Shown: positions 7,194 through 14,302 of the stretch, piece after piece
Numbering within the stretch: position 1 is the first letter of the stretch
Layout of the letters: each line of letters opens with the position of its first letter
Assembly: GCA_002364555.1 (NCBI GenBank)
Contig: DEYM01000102.1
Span: 21,992 to 36,889 of the forward strand
Length of the DNA stretch: 14,898 nucleotides
Source: Phycisphaerales bacterium UBA3158
GTDB taxonomy: Bacteria > Planctomycetota > Phycisphaerae > Phycisphaerales > SM1A02
Direction of reading: 5' to 3'
Position numbers and translations under genes: made by a program
Notes under the pieces: generated by a model
Told to the model about the DNA's origin: nothing
The model's database searches: none
What the model saw: only the letters and a program-made list of their open reading frames with translations

Positions 7194-8303
7194 ATGCCTA
7201 ATCAACGGGTCCTCTTCATGATTCCTGATCTTCGCAACCCTGCCAACAAGGGTGGTATTCAGGTATTCAACAACTATGTCGTACGAGCCCTCGAGGAGCT
7301 CGAGATCGATACCACGGTCATCGGTGTCAATGATCGCCCGGAGGACTCGGTGCCAGGCCTCATCGCATGCAATCGAGGCGGTCGAATTCGAAAGGTCATA
7401 GCGGCAACGCATCTCTACCGGCAGCTTGTCCTGAATCGTCCGGATATCGTGATCTGTGGTCACTTGAATTTCACACCGCTTTGTCGTCAGGCCTGTCGTC
7501 TGGCTCGCGTTCCCTACATCACGATCACCCATGGCATGGAACTCTGGGATGCCTCGGCATCGACTGTTCGCGGCGCTGCCGCCAGTCACAGGGTGCTGGC
7601 GGTCAGTCGATACACGCGATCCCTGAACCTCGAATTGCTCGAGGGGTATCAGCCGGATCACGTCCAGGTGTTCCACAACACCTTCGATGAGGAGAGATTC
7701 CGTCCCGGACCTTCCAGTGAGGAACTCAGATCGAGATTGGGAATCAGCCCCGAAGACCGGGTGGTGCTGACGGTGGGCCGTCTGGCCTCCACGGAACGTC
7801 TCAAGGGATATGACGAGGGCATCCTCGCGATGGCGAAGGTCTGTGCCCGGATACCCGAGGCTCGCTATGTACTGGCCGGCAGGGGAGACGACATGGATCG
7901 TCTGGGCAGGCTGGCCGGGGAGTGTGGTCTGGGGGATCGTCTGATCATGCCCGGCTTCATATCGGAGGAGGACATCGTCGCTCTCTTCAATTCGAGCGAC
8001 CTCTTCATTCTTCCAAGCCGCAAGGAGGGCTTCGGCATCGTCTTTCTCGAATCGATGGGGTGTGGAAAGCCTGTGATCGGCGGGAATCGCGATGGTTCCA
8101 TGGATCCGCTCTGTGATGGGAATCTCGGCACAGCGGTCGATCCCGAAAACGTGGACGAGTTGGCCAACGCCATTCTCATGCATCTCAACGGGGAAGCGCC
8201 TCCGGAACAGTCTGACCCATCGCACCTTCGTTCTCAGGTCGTTGAACGATTCGGATTCGATCGTTTTCGTTCGCGTCTCGAGGAAGTTCTCGACATGAGC
8301 TGA
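7194..8303 (+). CDS. GT4-family glycosyltransferase
   Basis: A 369-residue GT-B enzyme of the GT4 family. The N-terminal domain has NKGGIQVFNNYVVRALEEL (18-36), the glycine-rich acceptor/donor loop, and ITHGMELWD (111-119). The C-terminal domain has VLTVGRLASTERLKGYD (191-207), whose Arg and Lys normally bind the donor diphosphate, LAGRGDD (227-233) and the E-x7-E motif EGFGIVFLE (278-286) followed by SMGCGKPVI. It should add a sugar from a nucleotide donor to a glycan precursor on the cytosolic side; sugar and acceptor are unknown. It lies 23 bases after the uracil-DNA glycosylase with only a weak GAAG before the ATG, so it is probably read from the same mRNA. It is not a close copy of the first GT4 in this window. 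Confidence 0.93.
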   Translation: MPNQRVLFMIPDLRNPANKGGIQVFNNYVVRALEELEIDTTVIGVNDRPEDSVPGLIACNRGGRIRKVIAATHLYRQLVLNRPDIVICGHLNFTPLCRQACRLARVPYITITHGMELWDASASTVRGAAASHRVLAVSRYTRSLNLELLEGYQPDHVQVFHNTFDEERFRPGPSSEELRSRLGISPEDRVVLTVGRLASTERLKGYDEGILAMAKVCARIPEARYVLAGRGDDMDRLGRLAGECGLGDRLIMPGFISEEDIVALFNSSDLFILPSRKEGFGIVFLESMGCGKPVIGGNRDGSMDPLCDGNLGTAVDPENVDELANAILMHLNGEAPPEQSDPSHLRSQVVERFGFDRFRSRLEEVLDMS

Positions 8304-8323
8304 TCGATGAGAGATGGGGGATC

Positions 8324-8352
8324 TTGCGAAACGTACCGGATACTGTTTCAAT
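8324..8352 (+). promoter_or_regulatory. Possible sigma70-type promoter for the ArnT-like gene
   Basis: TTGCGA (8324-8329), 17 bases, then TTCAAT (8347-8352), each with four of six consensus bases and ideal spacing. It lies between the second GT4 stop codon and the ArnT-like ATG at 8398, giving a leader of about 40 bases. If real, it rules out the in-frame ATG at 8314 as start. Confidence 0.32.
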
Positions 8353-8385
8353 CCTCCTGTTGCATCCCGCCAAGTGTGTTCAAGT

Positions 8386-8391
8386 AAGGAG
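8386..8391 (+). promoter_or_regulatory. Strong ribosome binding site fixing the ArnT-like start
   Basis: AAGGAG is followed by six bases and the ATG at 8398. It is one of the clearest Shine-Dalgarno sites in the window and decides between 8398 and the longer in-frame ATG at 8314, which would add 28 polar residues before the first membrane helix. Confidence 0.7.
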
Positions 8392-8397
8392 CCTTGC

Positions 8398-10068
8398 ATG
8401 TCCCGGTTGCTGGCAATCTTCCTGCTCATCTTCATCGTGATCTATCTGATCCCTCTGGGTGCTCGACCAATCGTCACTCCCGACGAGGCTCGATACGGAT
8501 CCATTCCCGCTGAGATGATCGCCACTGGTGAATGGGTTGCGCCGCGCTTGAACGGAATCAGATATTTCGAAAAGCCTGCATTGGGATACTGGGCCATCGC
8601 CATCAGCCAGAAGGTCTTCGGGAACAATGCCTGGGCCATTCGTCTGCCATCGGCACTGGCGATTGGATTCTCGGCCCTCTGTCTGGTTCTGATCTCCCGT
8701 CGGTGTCAGCTGCCCAGGGGAGCGGGGTGGTATGCGGGCCTTGCCTGTCTGACCATGCTTGGAATGGTCATCACGGGAACGACGTCCCTGCTCGATGGCA
8801 TGTTCACCGGTGCGCTGACGGGGGCGATGACCTTCTTCTACATGGCCTGGGCAGCGAAGACCCGTTCGTCGAGACTTGGTTGGCTGATTCTCTTCGGGGG
8901 TTTCTGCGGACTTTCCTTCCTCATCAAGGGCTTCCTTGGTCTGGCGGTTCCGGTGATGGTCATTGCGCCATTCCTGATCTGGATGGGCAAGTGGCGAGAC
9001 TTCTTCCTGATGCCCTGGATTCCGATGGTCGTGGCGGCCATCGTGGTGGCGCCCTGGGCATTGGCCGTGCACATGGCAGATTCGGACTACTGGCACTACT
9101 TCTTCTGGATCGAGCACATACACCGCTTCACCGGGGGTGCGGAGGCGCAGCATCCGGAGCCTTTCTGGTTCTTCATACCCATCGCTCTGGTCGTGATACT
9201 GCCCTGGACATTCGCGCTTCCACTGGCCGTCGAAGGTCTGATGCGAAAGCACAGCTTCAATGAACCGTGGATTCGCTACGCGATCTGCTGGTTCTTCATT
9301 CCGATCCTGTTCTTCTCCGTTTCCTCGGGCAAGTTGCCCACCTACATAATTCCATGCGTACCGGCAGCGGCGCTGCTCATTTCGGTTGGCGTACTTGAAC
9401 GCTTCAGGTATCGCCCCGAGAAACCATCGCTGAAATGGATCTATCCGAGTGTCCTTCTGTTCGCATTCGGTCTGATCTGCATACTCGAGTGGGCGTTTGG
9501 CGTGGTGGGCGTCCTTCCGTGGGGAGAGGAGGGCTCCTGGTTGTTCCTCGCCATGGCACTGGGTCTGTTCATCTGGGGTGTCATGGACCTGATCACGGTC
9601 TGTACCAAACGCGCGGAAACAAGGGTGCTGCTGATGGCGCTTTCGCCAGTTGCGATGTCGGCGATGCTGCCTTCGTTCCTACCGACGGCCTGGCTGGGCG
9701 GATACAAGACGCCGGAGGTGTTTCTCTCCAATCATGAAGAGGTTCTCTCCGATCCGGATACGCTCGTCATCTCCGATTCGAATCTCATGCATGCTGTGAA
9801 CTGGTTCAACAGTCGTTACGACGTCGTTCTCTTCGGGGGACCCGGGGAAGTATCCTGGGGGATCGTGGATCATCCGGATCGCCAGGTCACCTGGCCGGAG
9901 ATGAAGGCGCTGGTATCCACCGAATCACAGCAGCGTCCCGTCGTGATTCTTCTCAGAAACACCGATCTGCTCCAGCAACTCATCGATGAGAGCGGCGTAC
10001 CCGAGCCGATCGAAGTGGATACCGCCAATGAGATCGGTCTGGTGGTTTTCGGACCGTCCGAAAGCTAG
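8398..10068 (+). CDS. ArnT-like GT-C membrane glycosyltransferase (PMT/GT39-GT83 type)
   Basis: From the chosen ATG the protein has 556 residues, about the length of ArnT. After helix 1 comes the catalytic periplasmic loop with VTPDEARYGSIPAEMI (26-41) and ATGEWVAPRLNGIRYFEKPA (42-61); D29-E30 match the metal/donor-binding acidic pair of ArnT and PMT enzymes. A second periplasmic signature, YFFWIEHIHRFTGG, followed by PFWFFIPI and LPWTF, lies near residues 234-265 and is typical of the family. About eleven helices precede a C-terminal soluble periplasmic domain (from about 440). Such enzymes use an undecaprenyl- or polyprenyl-phosphate sugar to modify lipid A, another lipid or a protein at the outer face of the inner membrane. 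Whether the sugar is aminoarabinose is not shown, and no arn genes are near. Confidence 0.86.
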   Translation: MSRLLAIFLLIFIVIYLIPLGARPIVTPDEARYGSIPAEMIATGEWVAPRLNGIRYFEKPALGYWAIAISQKVFGNNAWAIRLPSALAIGFSALCLVLISRRCQLPRGAGWYAGLACLTMLGMVITGTTSLLDGMFTGALTGAMTFFYMAWAAKTRSSRLGWLILFGGFCGLSFLIKGFLGLAVPVMVIAPFLIWMGKWRDFFLMPWIPMVVAAIVVAPWALAVHMADSDYWHYFFWIEHIHRFTGGAEAQHPEPFWFFIPIALVVILPWTFALPLAVEGLMRKHSFNEPWIRYAICWFFIPILFFSVSSGKLPTYIIPCVPAAALLISVGVLERFRYRPEKPSLKWIYPSVLLFAFGLICILEWAFGVVGVLPWGEEGSWLFLAMALGLFIWGVMDLITVCTKRAETRVLLMALSPVAMSAMLPSFLPTAWLGGYKTPEVFLSNHEEVLSDPDTLVISDSNLMHAVNWFNSRYDVVLFGGPGEVSWGIVDHPDRQVTWPEMKALVSTESQQRPVVILLRNTDLLQQLIDESGVPEPIEVDTANEIGLVVFGPSES

Positions 10069-10093
10069 ACGACCAGCTCTGATCGGATACGAT

Positions 10094-10110
10094 CCTCCCT
10101 CCTCTGGAGG
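10094..10110 (+). promoter_or_regulatory. Hairpin masking the ychF ribosome binding site
   Basis: GGAGG at 10106-10110, eight bases before the YchF ATG, is the ribosome binding site. Directly upstream are two overlapping copies of its complement, CCTCC at 10094-10098 and 10098-10102. The nearer copy leaves a three-base TCT loop and the farther one a seven-base loop. The mRNA can therefore fold to hide the site, which could lower or tune YchF translation. Confidence 0.45.
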
Positions 10111-10118
10111 TACCAAGC

Positions 10119-11207
10119 ATGGAATGCGGCATCATCGGTCTGCCCAACGTCGGCAAGAGCACTCTCTTCAACGCCCTCACCTCAGCGGGTATCGAGGCGC
10201 AGAACTATCCCTTCTGCACCATCGAACCCAACATAGGTGTTGTCAGCGTCCCCGACCCTCGTCTGGACGTCATCCAGAACTACATCGAGAGCAAGAAGAT
10301 CATTCCCGCTTCATTGCGTCTGGTGGATATCGCCGGACTGGTCGAGGGCGCCAGCAAGGGTGAGGGTCTGGGCAACAAGTTTCTGGCGAACATCCGTGAA
10401 GTCGATGCTCTTCTCCAGGTGACTCGCTGCTTCGAGGATGACGACGTCATCCATGTCTCGGGTTCGGTGGATCCGGTTCGTGATATCGAGATCATCGGAA
10501 TCGAGCTGCTGCTTTCGGATCTCGAGCAGGTGGAGGGTTCGCTTGACAAGGCGCAGCGCCAGGCGCGCTCCGGCGACAAGGAAGTGAAGTTCCGAGCCGA
10601 GGTGCTCGAGCGTTGCAAGGAATGTCTCGATTCGGAGCAGCCACTGAGAACGCTCGATCTGGATCCATCTGAAGCGAAGGTCGTGCGTTCCTACGGTCTG
10701 ATCACCGCCAAGCCGATCCTGTATGTCGCCAATGTCGACGAGAACCATGTTGACGGATCAGGCGATCATGTCGCGGCGGTTCGACGATATGCCCAGGAGC
10801 ATGGCGGTGGAGTCGTGGTGGTCTGTGCGAAGATCGAATCGGAGCTGGCCGAACTGGACGAATCCGACAAGCTCGAGATGCTCGAGTCCCTGGGGATGGA
10901 TGAGCCTGCGCTGGCGAAGGTCGCTCGCGGTTCATACGGTCTTCTGGGGCTGCAGAGCTACTTCACCGCAGGGCCCAAGGAGATACGTGCCTGGACGATC
11001 CGAAGGGGCGATACGGCCCCCAAGGCCGCCGGCGTGATTCACGGCGACTTCGAGCGAGGTTTCATCCGTGCCGAGTGCTATCTCGTGAGTGATCTCGAGC
11101 AGTACACGAACGAGAAGTCCATTCGAGAGGCGGGCAAGTTGCGATCCGAAGGCAAGGACTATGTCATGCAGGATGGTGATGTGGTCAATTTTCTCTTCAA
11201 CGTATGA
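10119..11207 (+). CDS. ychF: Ribosome-associated ATPase/GTPase YchF (OLA1 family)
   Basis: A full-length 362-residue YchF. The G1 loop GLPNVGKST (7-15), G3 DIAGL (70-74) and G5-like CAKIE (236-240) are intact. The G4 motif is NVDE (205-208) instead of NKxD, the change that lets this Obg-family branch prefer ATP. The helical insertion (about 125-185) is present, with ELLLSDLEQVEG at its start. The C-terminal TGS domain (about 279-362) ends in the typical GDVVNFLFNV. YchF binds ribosomes and is linked to stress responses and translation of leaderless mRNAs. The ATG at 10119 has GGAGG eight bases upstream, within a possible hairpin. The Coq4-motif gene follows after 18 bases and may share its mRNA. 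Confidence 0.97.
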   Translation: MECGIIGLPNVGKSTLFNALTSAGIEAQNYPFCTIEPNIGVVSVPDPRLDVIQNYIESKKIIPASLRLVDIAGLVEGASKGEGLGNKFLANIREVDALLQVTRCFEDDDVIHVSGSVDPVRDIEIIGIELLLSDLEQVEGSLDKAQRQARSGDKEVKFRAEVLERCKECLDSEQPLRTLDLDPSEAKVVRSYGLITAKPILYVANVDENHVDGSGDHVAAVRRYAQEHGGGVVVVCAKIESELAELDESDKLEMLESLGMDEPALAKVARGSYGLLGLQSYFTAGPKEIRAWTIRRGDTAPKAAGVIHGDFERGFIRAECYLVSDLEQYTNEKSIREAGKLRSEGKDYVMQDGDVVNFLFNV

Positions 11208-11225
11208 CACTGGGGTAGTTCCACC

Positions 11226-12305
11226 ATGAAGCGCATTCTCTCGGTCAGAGGCGATCAGGCGAGCGACATCCTCGGGATCCTCAAATGCGTCGCGACCGCG
11301 GAAGGCGCCCTGGAGCTTCATGCAATCCACAGATCGACCCTCGAGGCATTGGCTCATCATCTCTTCCAGATGGAGATCGATGTTGATCAGCTTCAGGCAT
11401 CGATCGATGACGCAGGTGAGCGAGTTTCCGATGCCGGCCTGCGCAAGGAAGTCATGAACATGGCGGGGATACTCCCGTTCCTCGAAGAAGAGAACATGGA
11501 GGCGAGAATCGACGCCGTGGCTCATCTGGGTGCCGAGTTCGATTTCAGCAAGCGCTTCGCGAGGGAACTGCACGGACTCTGTCACCACGCCATCATGGAA
11601 CTGACGATCTGCATGCTTCGGCCCGCCAGCCTGACCTCCAGCAGATCCTTCTCCGGCCTGACGCTCAAGTTCGCCGAGAGCGTCATTCATGCCGACGGTG
11701 ACAAGAAGACGCTGAAGCGCTACGAGCGATATGAAGAGATGGAAGACCACATCTTCGGAAAAGTTCTCACGAAGTACTACCGAGACAACGATTTCGAGCT
11801 GCCCGGCACACCACATGCCCCTTTTTCAAACGGGCTGATGTACCACGACATGCATCATGTCCTTCAGGGGTATCCAACAACTCCACTGGGGGAGACCTGT
11901 GTTCTTGCCTTCGATGAGGCTCTCATCAACGAGGATCTCGGAAAGACCCTCATCGCCTACGTGGCTCAATTCCAGGTGGGGCTGCTATTCGACAGTTCGC
12001 TTCCCCTGTGGAAGAACCAGTTCAAGCCGGACATCGTGATTGGCGCCTTTGAGCGTGGAGGCCTCTGCAACACGAACTTCGTGAAGCGTGGTTTCGACTG
12101 GACCGATCTTCTCGAGCAGCCCCTGAACGATGTCCGTGATCGTTTCGGTATTCCACTCGAAGGGGCGATCGTCAAGGGTCCGGAGGATCTCTGGTGTGGG
12201 GACATGGGCCTGGTTGGCCAGCGTGACAGCAAGGACATGGTCGATCAGAAGATGCGTTGGCTCCAGAGGCTATTCACCAAGCTCAACGTCAAGCATGAAG
12301 ACTGA
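11226..12305 (+). CDS. Two-domain protein with Coq4-type zinc motif
   Basis: The 359-residue protein is soluble, without a signal peptide. Residues about 10-135 are almost all helical, with ILGILKCVATAEGALE (15-30) recalling the opening of TerB-like bundles; that link is tentative. The C-terminal half (about 165-359) resembles COQ4. The segment SNGLMYHDMHHVLQGYPTTP (201-220) leads into LGE, giving H207, D208, H211 and E223 in the exact HDxxHx11E spacing of the Coq4 metal site. It is followed by a helix-rich stretch (LAFDEALINEDLG, 228-239) and AFERGGL (274-280), as in that family. Coq4 acts on the head-group ring in ubiquinone synthesis in mitochondria and some bacteria. No other quinone gene is nearby, so the substrate is unknown. 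It lies 18 bases after ychF with only a weak ribosome site. Confidence 0.7.
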   Translation: MKRILSVRGDQASDILGILKCVATAEGALELHAIHRSTLEALAHHLFQMEIDVDQLQASIDDAGERVSDAGLRKEVMNMAGILPFLEEENMEARIDAVAHLGAEFDFSKRFARELHGLCHHAIMELTICMLRPASLTSSRSFSGLTLKFAESVIHADGDKKTLKRYERYEEMEDHIFGKVLTKYYRDNDFELPGTPHAPFSNGLMYHDMHHVLQGYPTTPLGETCVLAFDEALINEDLGKTLIAYVAQFQVGLLFDSSLPLWKNQFKPDIVIGAFERGGLCNTNFVKRGFDWTDLLEQPLNDVRDRFGIPLEGAIVKGPEDLWCGDMGLVGQRDSKDMVDQKMRWLQRLFTKLNVKHED

Positions 12306-12323
12306 GTCGGATCGATCATTCAC

Positions 12324-12351
12324 TCAACGGTATTCGCCGAGTTCCCGTTGA
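12324..12351. terminator. Weak hairpin in the convergent gap
   Basis: TCAACGG (12324-12330) pairs with CCGTTGA (12345-12351) across a 14-base loop. It lies between the Coq4-motif gene and the convergent crcB genes, where a bidirectional terminator would be expected. There is no T-run on either strand, so this is a weak candidate. The remainder of the gap 12306-12373 shows nothing else. Confidence 0.3.
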
Positions 12352-12373
12352 TCGAGTCAAGGGAGGTCCGTGG

Positions 12374-12910
12374 TCACTTCCCATCCGGAACCAGTGACTT
12401 CCGGTAGGCGATGCGAACGCCCACATGAAGTCCTATCCAGACCATCATCAGGCCCAGCGTCACCGATCCCACCACACTGATGATCGCGTCGATGATCTGC
12501 CCGCTCTGCAGCAGCTGCACTGTCAGGAGACAGAATGCGCTGAATGTGGTGTAGGCACCGAGGAATCCGGTTATCAGCAGGGCGGATGCTGTCTGGAGTG
12601 AGATTCTGGCCTGCAGAAGGTCGACGGCCGGTTGCGTGAGATCCCCATCGGGCCACCATTTGAGATCATGCAGATGCCTGTGATGGGGCGCCTGCTTGAG
12701 TCGGCTGTGTCCTTCTCGATTGAGGTGTCCTTCAAGTGCACCAAACACCACACCGATCAGGAACGACCCGAAGACGTTGACGAATCCCAGTGAGGCGAAT
12801 ACCGGAAGGCCGATGACTCCATGCAGAAGGCTCATCGTGCCCTCGCGAGCCAGTGCTCCGAATCCACCACCGATTCCGATGCAGGCCAGAATGGAAAACA
12901 ATCTGATCAC
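12374..12910 (-). CDS. crcB: CrcB/Fluc fluoride channel subunit with His-rich loop
   Basis: Read from GTG at 12910 the product has 178 residues, against about 125 in most CrcB proteins. Family motifs are GGGFGALARE (14-23) in helix 1, VNVFGSFLIG (44-53) in helix 2 and GAYTTFSAF (118-126) in the broken helix 3 that lines the pore. The extra length is a loop between helices 2 and 3 (about 60-105) holding six His within residues 62-81. The C-terminus (RIAYRKSLVPDGK) is basic, which suggests both ends face the cytosol. Fluc channels are antiparallel dimers that let fluoride leave the cell. The GTG overlaps the stop of the upstream crcB in GTGA and has GGGAGG (12920-12925) nine bases before it, which rejects the longer start at 12943. 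Confidence 0.9.
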   Translation of the reverse strand: MIRLFSILACIGIGGGFGALAREGTMSLLHGVIGLPVFASLGFVNVFGSFLIGVVFGALEGHLNREGHSRLKQAPHHRHLHDLKWWPDGDLTQPAVDLLQARISLQTASALLITGFLGAYTTFSAFCLLTVQLLQSGQIIDAIISVVGSVTLGLMMVWIGLHVGVRIAYRKSLVPDGK

Positions 12911-13374
12911 GAGATCGTGCCTCCCAGACTGAGTCCGCCCCATGCGGCAAGAGTCGCGAAGAGAAGGCTCATGACCACGTTGAACGTCAGCTGCCAGGGC
13001 TTGGTGTAGAGCAGGAGGATATTGTCGAGACTGAAGGTGCTGAAGGTCGTGAATCCACCACAGAGTCCCACCACGATGAGATGCATCCCCATGGCCGTGG
13101 AGAGATCATCCTGATAGTGCTGAATGACTGACAGATGCATGTTCTGGTCATCGATGAGCTTGAGGGCCTGCAGCCAGCCGAAGCTGAAGGCGATCGCGAA
13201 ACTTCCGATGATGTTCACGGCGAATATGGAGGTCCATCCGGGGAGATTGGTCCATCTCTTGCCGGCTTCCTGAGAGCCATATCGAAGAATCGCCCCAAGG
13301 CCACCCCCCAGCATCACCATCAGCATTCCAGCCATGAATGTCATTATTTTTACGCGTCTTTTCCAGCTCGTCAC
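12907..13374 (-). CDS. crcB: CrcB/Fluc fluoride channel subunit
   Basis: A 155-residue four-helix protein with the complete CrcB signature: GGGLGAILRYG (23-33), VNIIGSF (53-59) and GGFTTFSTFSLD (106-117). The last contains the phenylalanines that line the fluoride path and the helix-3 break that holds the central Na+ in Fluc dimers. The helix 2-3 segment (about 68-96) is acidic. The GTG start at 13374 adds a basic stretch (WKRRVK) that would hold the N-terminus inside. ATG codons at 13344, 13335 and 13326 would remove it and favour the opposite orientation; none has a clear ribosome site. It is the first gene of a two-gene operon read from the promoter at 13412-13440 and is coupled to the second crcB by a GTGA overlap. 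Separate paired subunits usually form a heterodimer. Confidence 0.92.
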   Translation of the reverse strand: MTSWKRRVKIMTFMAGMLMVMLGGGLGAILRYGSQEAGKRWTNLPGWTSIFAVNIIGSFAIAFSFGWLQALKLIDDQNMHLSVIQHYQDDLSTAMGMHLIVVGLCGGFTTFSTFSLDNILLLYTKPWQLTFNVVMSLLFATLAAWGGLSLGGTIS

Positions 13375-13398
13375 GGATGTGAGATGATTATGCTAACC

Positions 13399-13438
13399 GA
13401 CCACGAGCTTCATTAAAACGGGGCTGTCGTTTGTGGTC
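13399..13438. repeat. Inverted repeat overlapping the crcB promoter
   Basis: GACCAC (13399-13404) and GTGGTC (13433-13438) are inverted copies 34 bases apart, about three helical turns. An inner pair, AAACG (13416-13420) and CGTTT (13428-13432), lies between them. The outer arms fall on the -35 element and near the predicted start site of the minus-strand crcB promoter. A regulator binding both arms is conceivable, but chance is not excluded. Confidence 0.3.
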
Positions 13439-13440
13439 AA
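13412..13440 (-). promoter_or_regulatory. Sigma70-type promoter for the crcB operon
   Basis: On the minus strand TTGACC (13440-13435) is followed by exactly 17 bases and TTTAAT (13417-13412). Each box matches five of six consensus bases, making this the best promoter in the window. The start site should be near 13405, giving about 31 bases of leader to the GTG at 13374 or about 61 to the ATG at 13344. I see no match in that leader to the conserved core of the fluoride riboswitch. Confidence 0.6.
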
Positions 13441-13458
13441 CCGCAAGGCGAGACAATA

Positions 13459-14223
13459 ATGCGATCCAACAAAAAGCCGAATCTGATTCATTGCTCCTAC
13501 CACAAGTGTCTCACGAAATACTATTCGAAGGTCATGCTGCGTCTGTTCTCCCGTCGCCGAAAACCATGGGCAAGAGGGTACAGCCACTTCAACAGTTTTC
13601 TGGACAGATTCATGGCTTCGTATGAATCGCTGAATGCAGCGAGCGTCAACAACCACGTAATCGATCTCGAGGCCATCGGATCCTATCGCGTCACTCGTTT
13701 CATCCGCGATCCTCGCGACATGATCGTCTCGGGATATCACTATCACAAGCAGGCTCGGGAGCCATGGTGTTCCGTCACGGATCCCACCGAGAAGGACTGG
13801 ATCACGGTCAACGCTCCGATACCCGACGGCATTCTCCCGGGCGAGTCCTACAGCGATATGTTGCAGCGTGTGAGTCTCGAGGAGGGCCTTCATGCGGAGA
13901 TGCAGTTCCGAAGGCGCCATTTCGAAAGCATGATGAAATGGCCGACCGATGATCCGGACATTCTCGTGTTCAAGTACGAGGACATCATGGGACATGAGGC
14001 CGAAGTCTTCGGCAAGATACTCGCATTCTACGAATTGCCCCGGCGATATCAGGAACTTGGAGTGAAGACGGCAATCAAGAATTCGGCGGCGAGGATGCTG
14101 AAGAAGAACGTCCACATTCGTAATCCAGAGCCGAATCAATGGAAGAAGACATTCACCGACGAGACACTGAAGAGATTCGAGGATCTCTATCCCGGTCTCG
14201 TCGACTACACCGGCTATGCCTGA
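13459..14223 (+). CDS. PAPS-dependent sulfotransferase
   Basis: The 254-residue protein fits the bacterial sulfotransferase fold. The 5'-phosphosulfate loop is HCSYHKCLTKYY (11-22), a variant of the usual PKSGTT pattern with K16 as the likely sulfate-contacting Lys. The 3'-phosphate site is RFIRDPRDMIVSGYHYH (80-96), where R83 and S91 take the standard positions. VFKYEDI (170-176) and the C-terminal RNPEPNQWKKTFTDE (221-235) are also typical. It should move sulfate from PAPS to a hydroxyl or amine; with glycosyltransferases in the same window a glycan acceptor is plausible but unproven. There is no signal peptide, so it acts in the cytosol. The ATG at 13459 has AAGGCGAG upstream. It diverges from the crcB operon; its own promoter is not obvious. 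Confidence 0.88.
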   Translation: MRSNKKPNLIHCSYHKCLTKYYSKVMLRLFSRRRKPWARGYSHFNSFLDRFMASYESLNAASVNNHVIDLEAIGSYRVTRFIRDPRDMIVSGYHYHKQAREPWCSVTDPTEKDWITVNAPIPDGILPGESYSDMLQRVSLEEGLHAEMQFRRRHFESMMKWPTDDPDILVFKYEDIMGHEAEVFGKILAFYELPRRYQELGVKTAIKNSAARMLKKNVHIRNPEPNQWKKTFTDETLKRFEDLYPGLVDYTGYA

Positions 14224-14246
14224 GTGCACCGATGTATCGAATCATG

Positions 14247-14275
14247 TTGACCTATCGGGCGGACACCCGGGTTAT
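14247..14275 (+). promoter_or_regulatory. Weak promoter candidate before the lipoprotein gene
   Basis: TTGACC (14247-14252), 17 bases, then GGTTAT (14270-14275). The -35 box is good but the -10 matches only three of six bases. The 79-base gap suggests the lipoprotein may have its own transcript. Confidence 0.2.
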
Positions 14276-14302
14276 CAGTGCTTGACAAGGAATCAGACTT
14301 TG

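Noticed and set aside
8314..8397. Longer N-terminus for the ArnT-like protein
   Set aside because: AAGGAG six bases before the ATG at 8398, the likely promoter at 8324-8352 and the membrane start at residue 3 all favour 8398.
7125..8435. Long 436-codon open frame on the minus strand
   Set aside because: It runs antisense to the second GT4 gene, which has clear family motifs. The translation is His/Arg/Gln-rich without domains, as expected from wobble bias in GC-rich coding DNA.
8380..9252. 290-codon minus-strand frame
   Set aside because: Antisense to the ArnT-like gene; the translation is highly charged and low in complexity.
10932..11816. 294-codon minus-strand frame across ychF and the Coq4-motif gene
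   Set aside because: It spans two real genes on the other strand and resembles no family.
12911..12943. Longer N-terminus for the second crcB
   Set aside because: The GTG at 12910 has GGGAGG nine bases upstream and a GTGA overlap with the previous stop; the extension is polar and unlike the family.
13344..13440. Fluoride riboswitch before crcB
   Set aside because: Expected by context, but I cannot find the conserved GATG and CTAC-type core segments on the minus strand, and the leader is short.
14216..14302. Longer N-terminus for the lipoprotein
   Set aside because: It would begin inside the sulfotransferase gene and hide a clear lipoprotein signal peptide.
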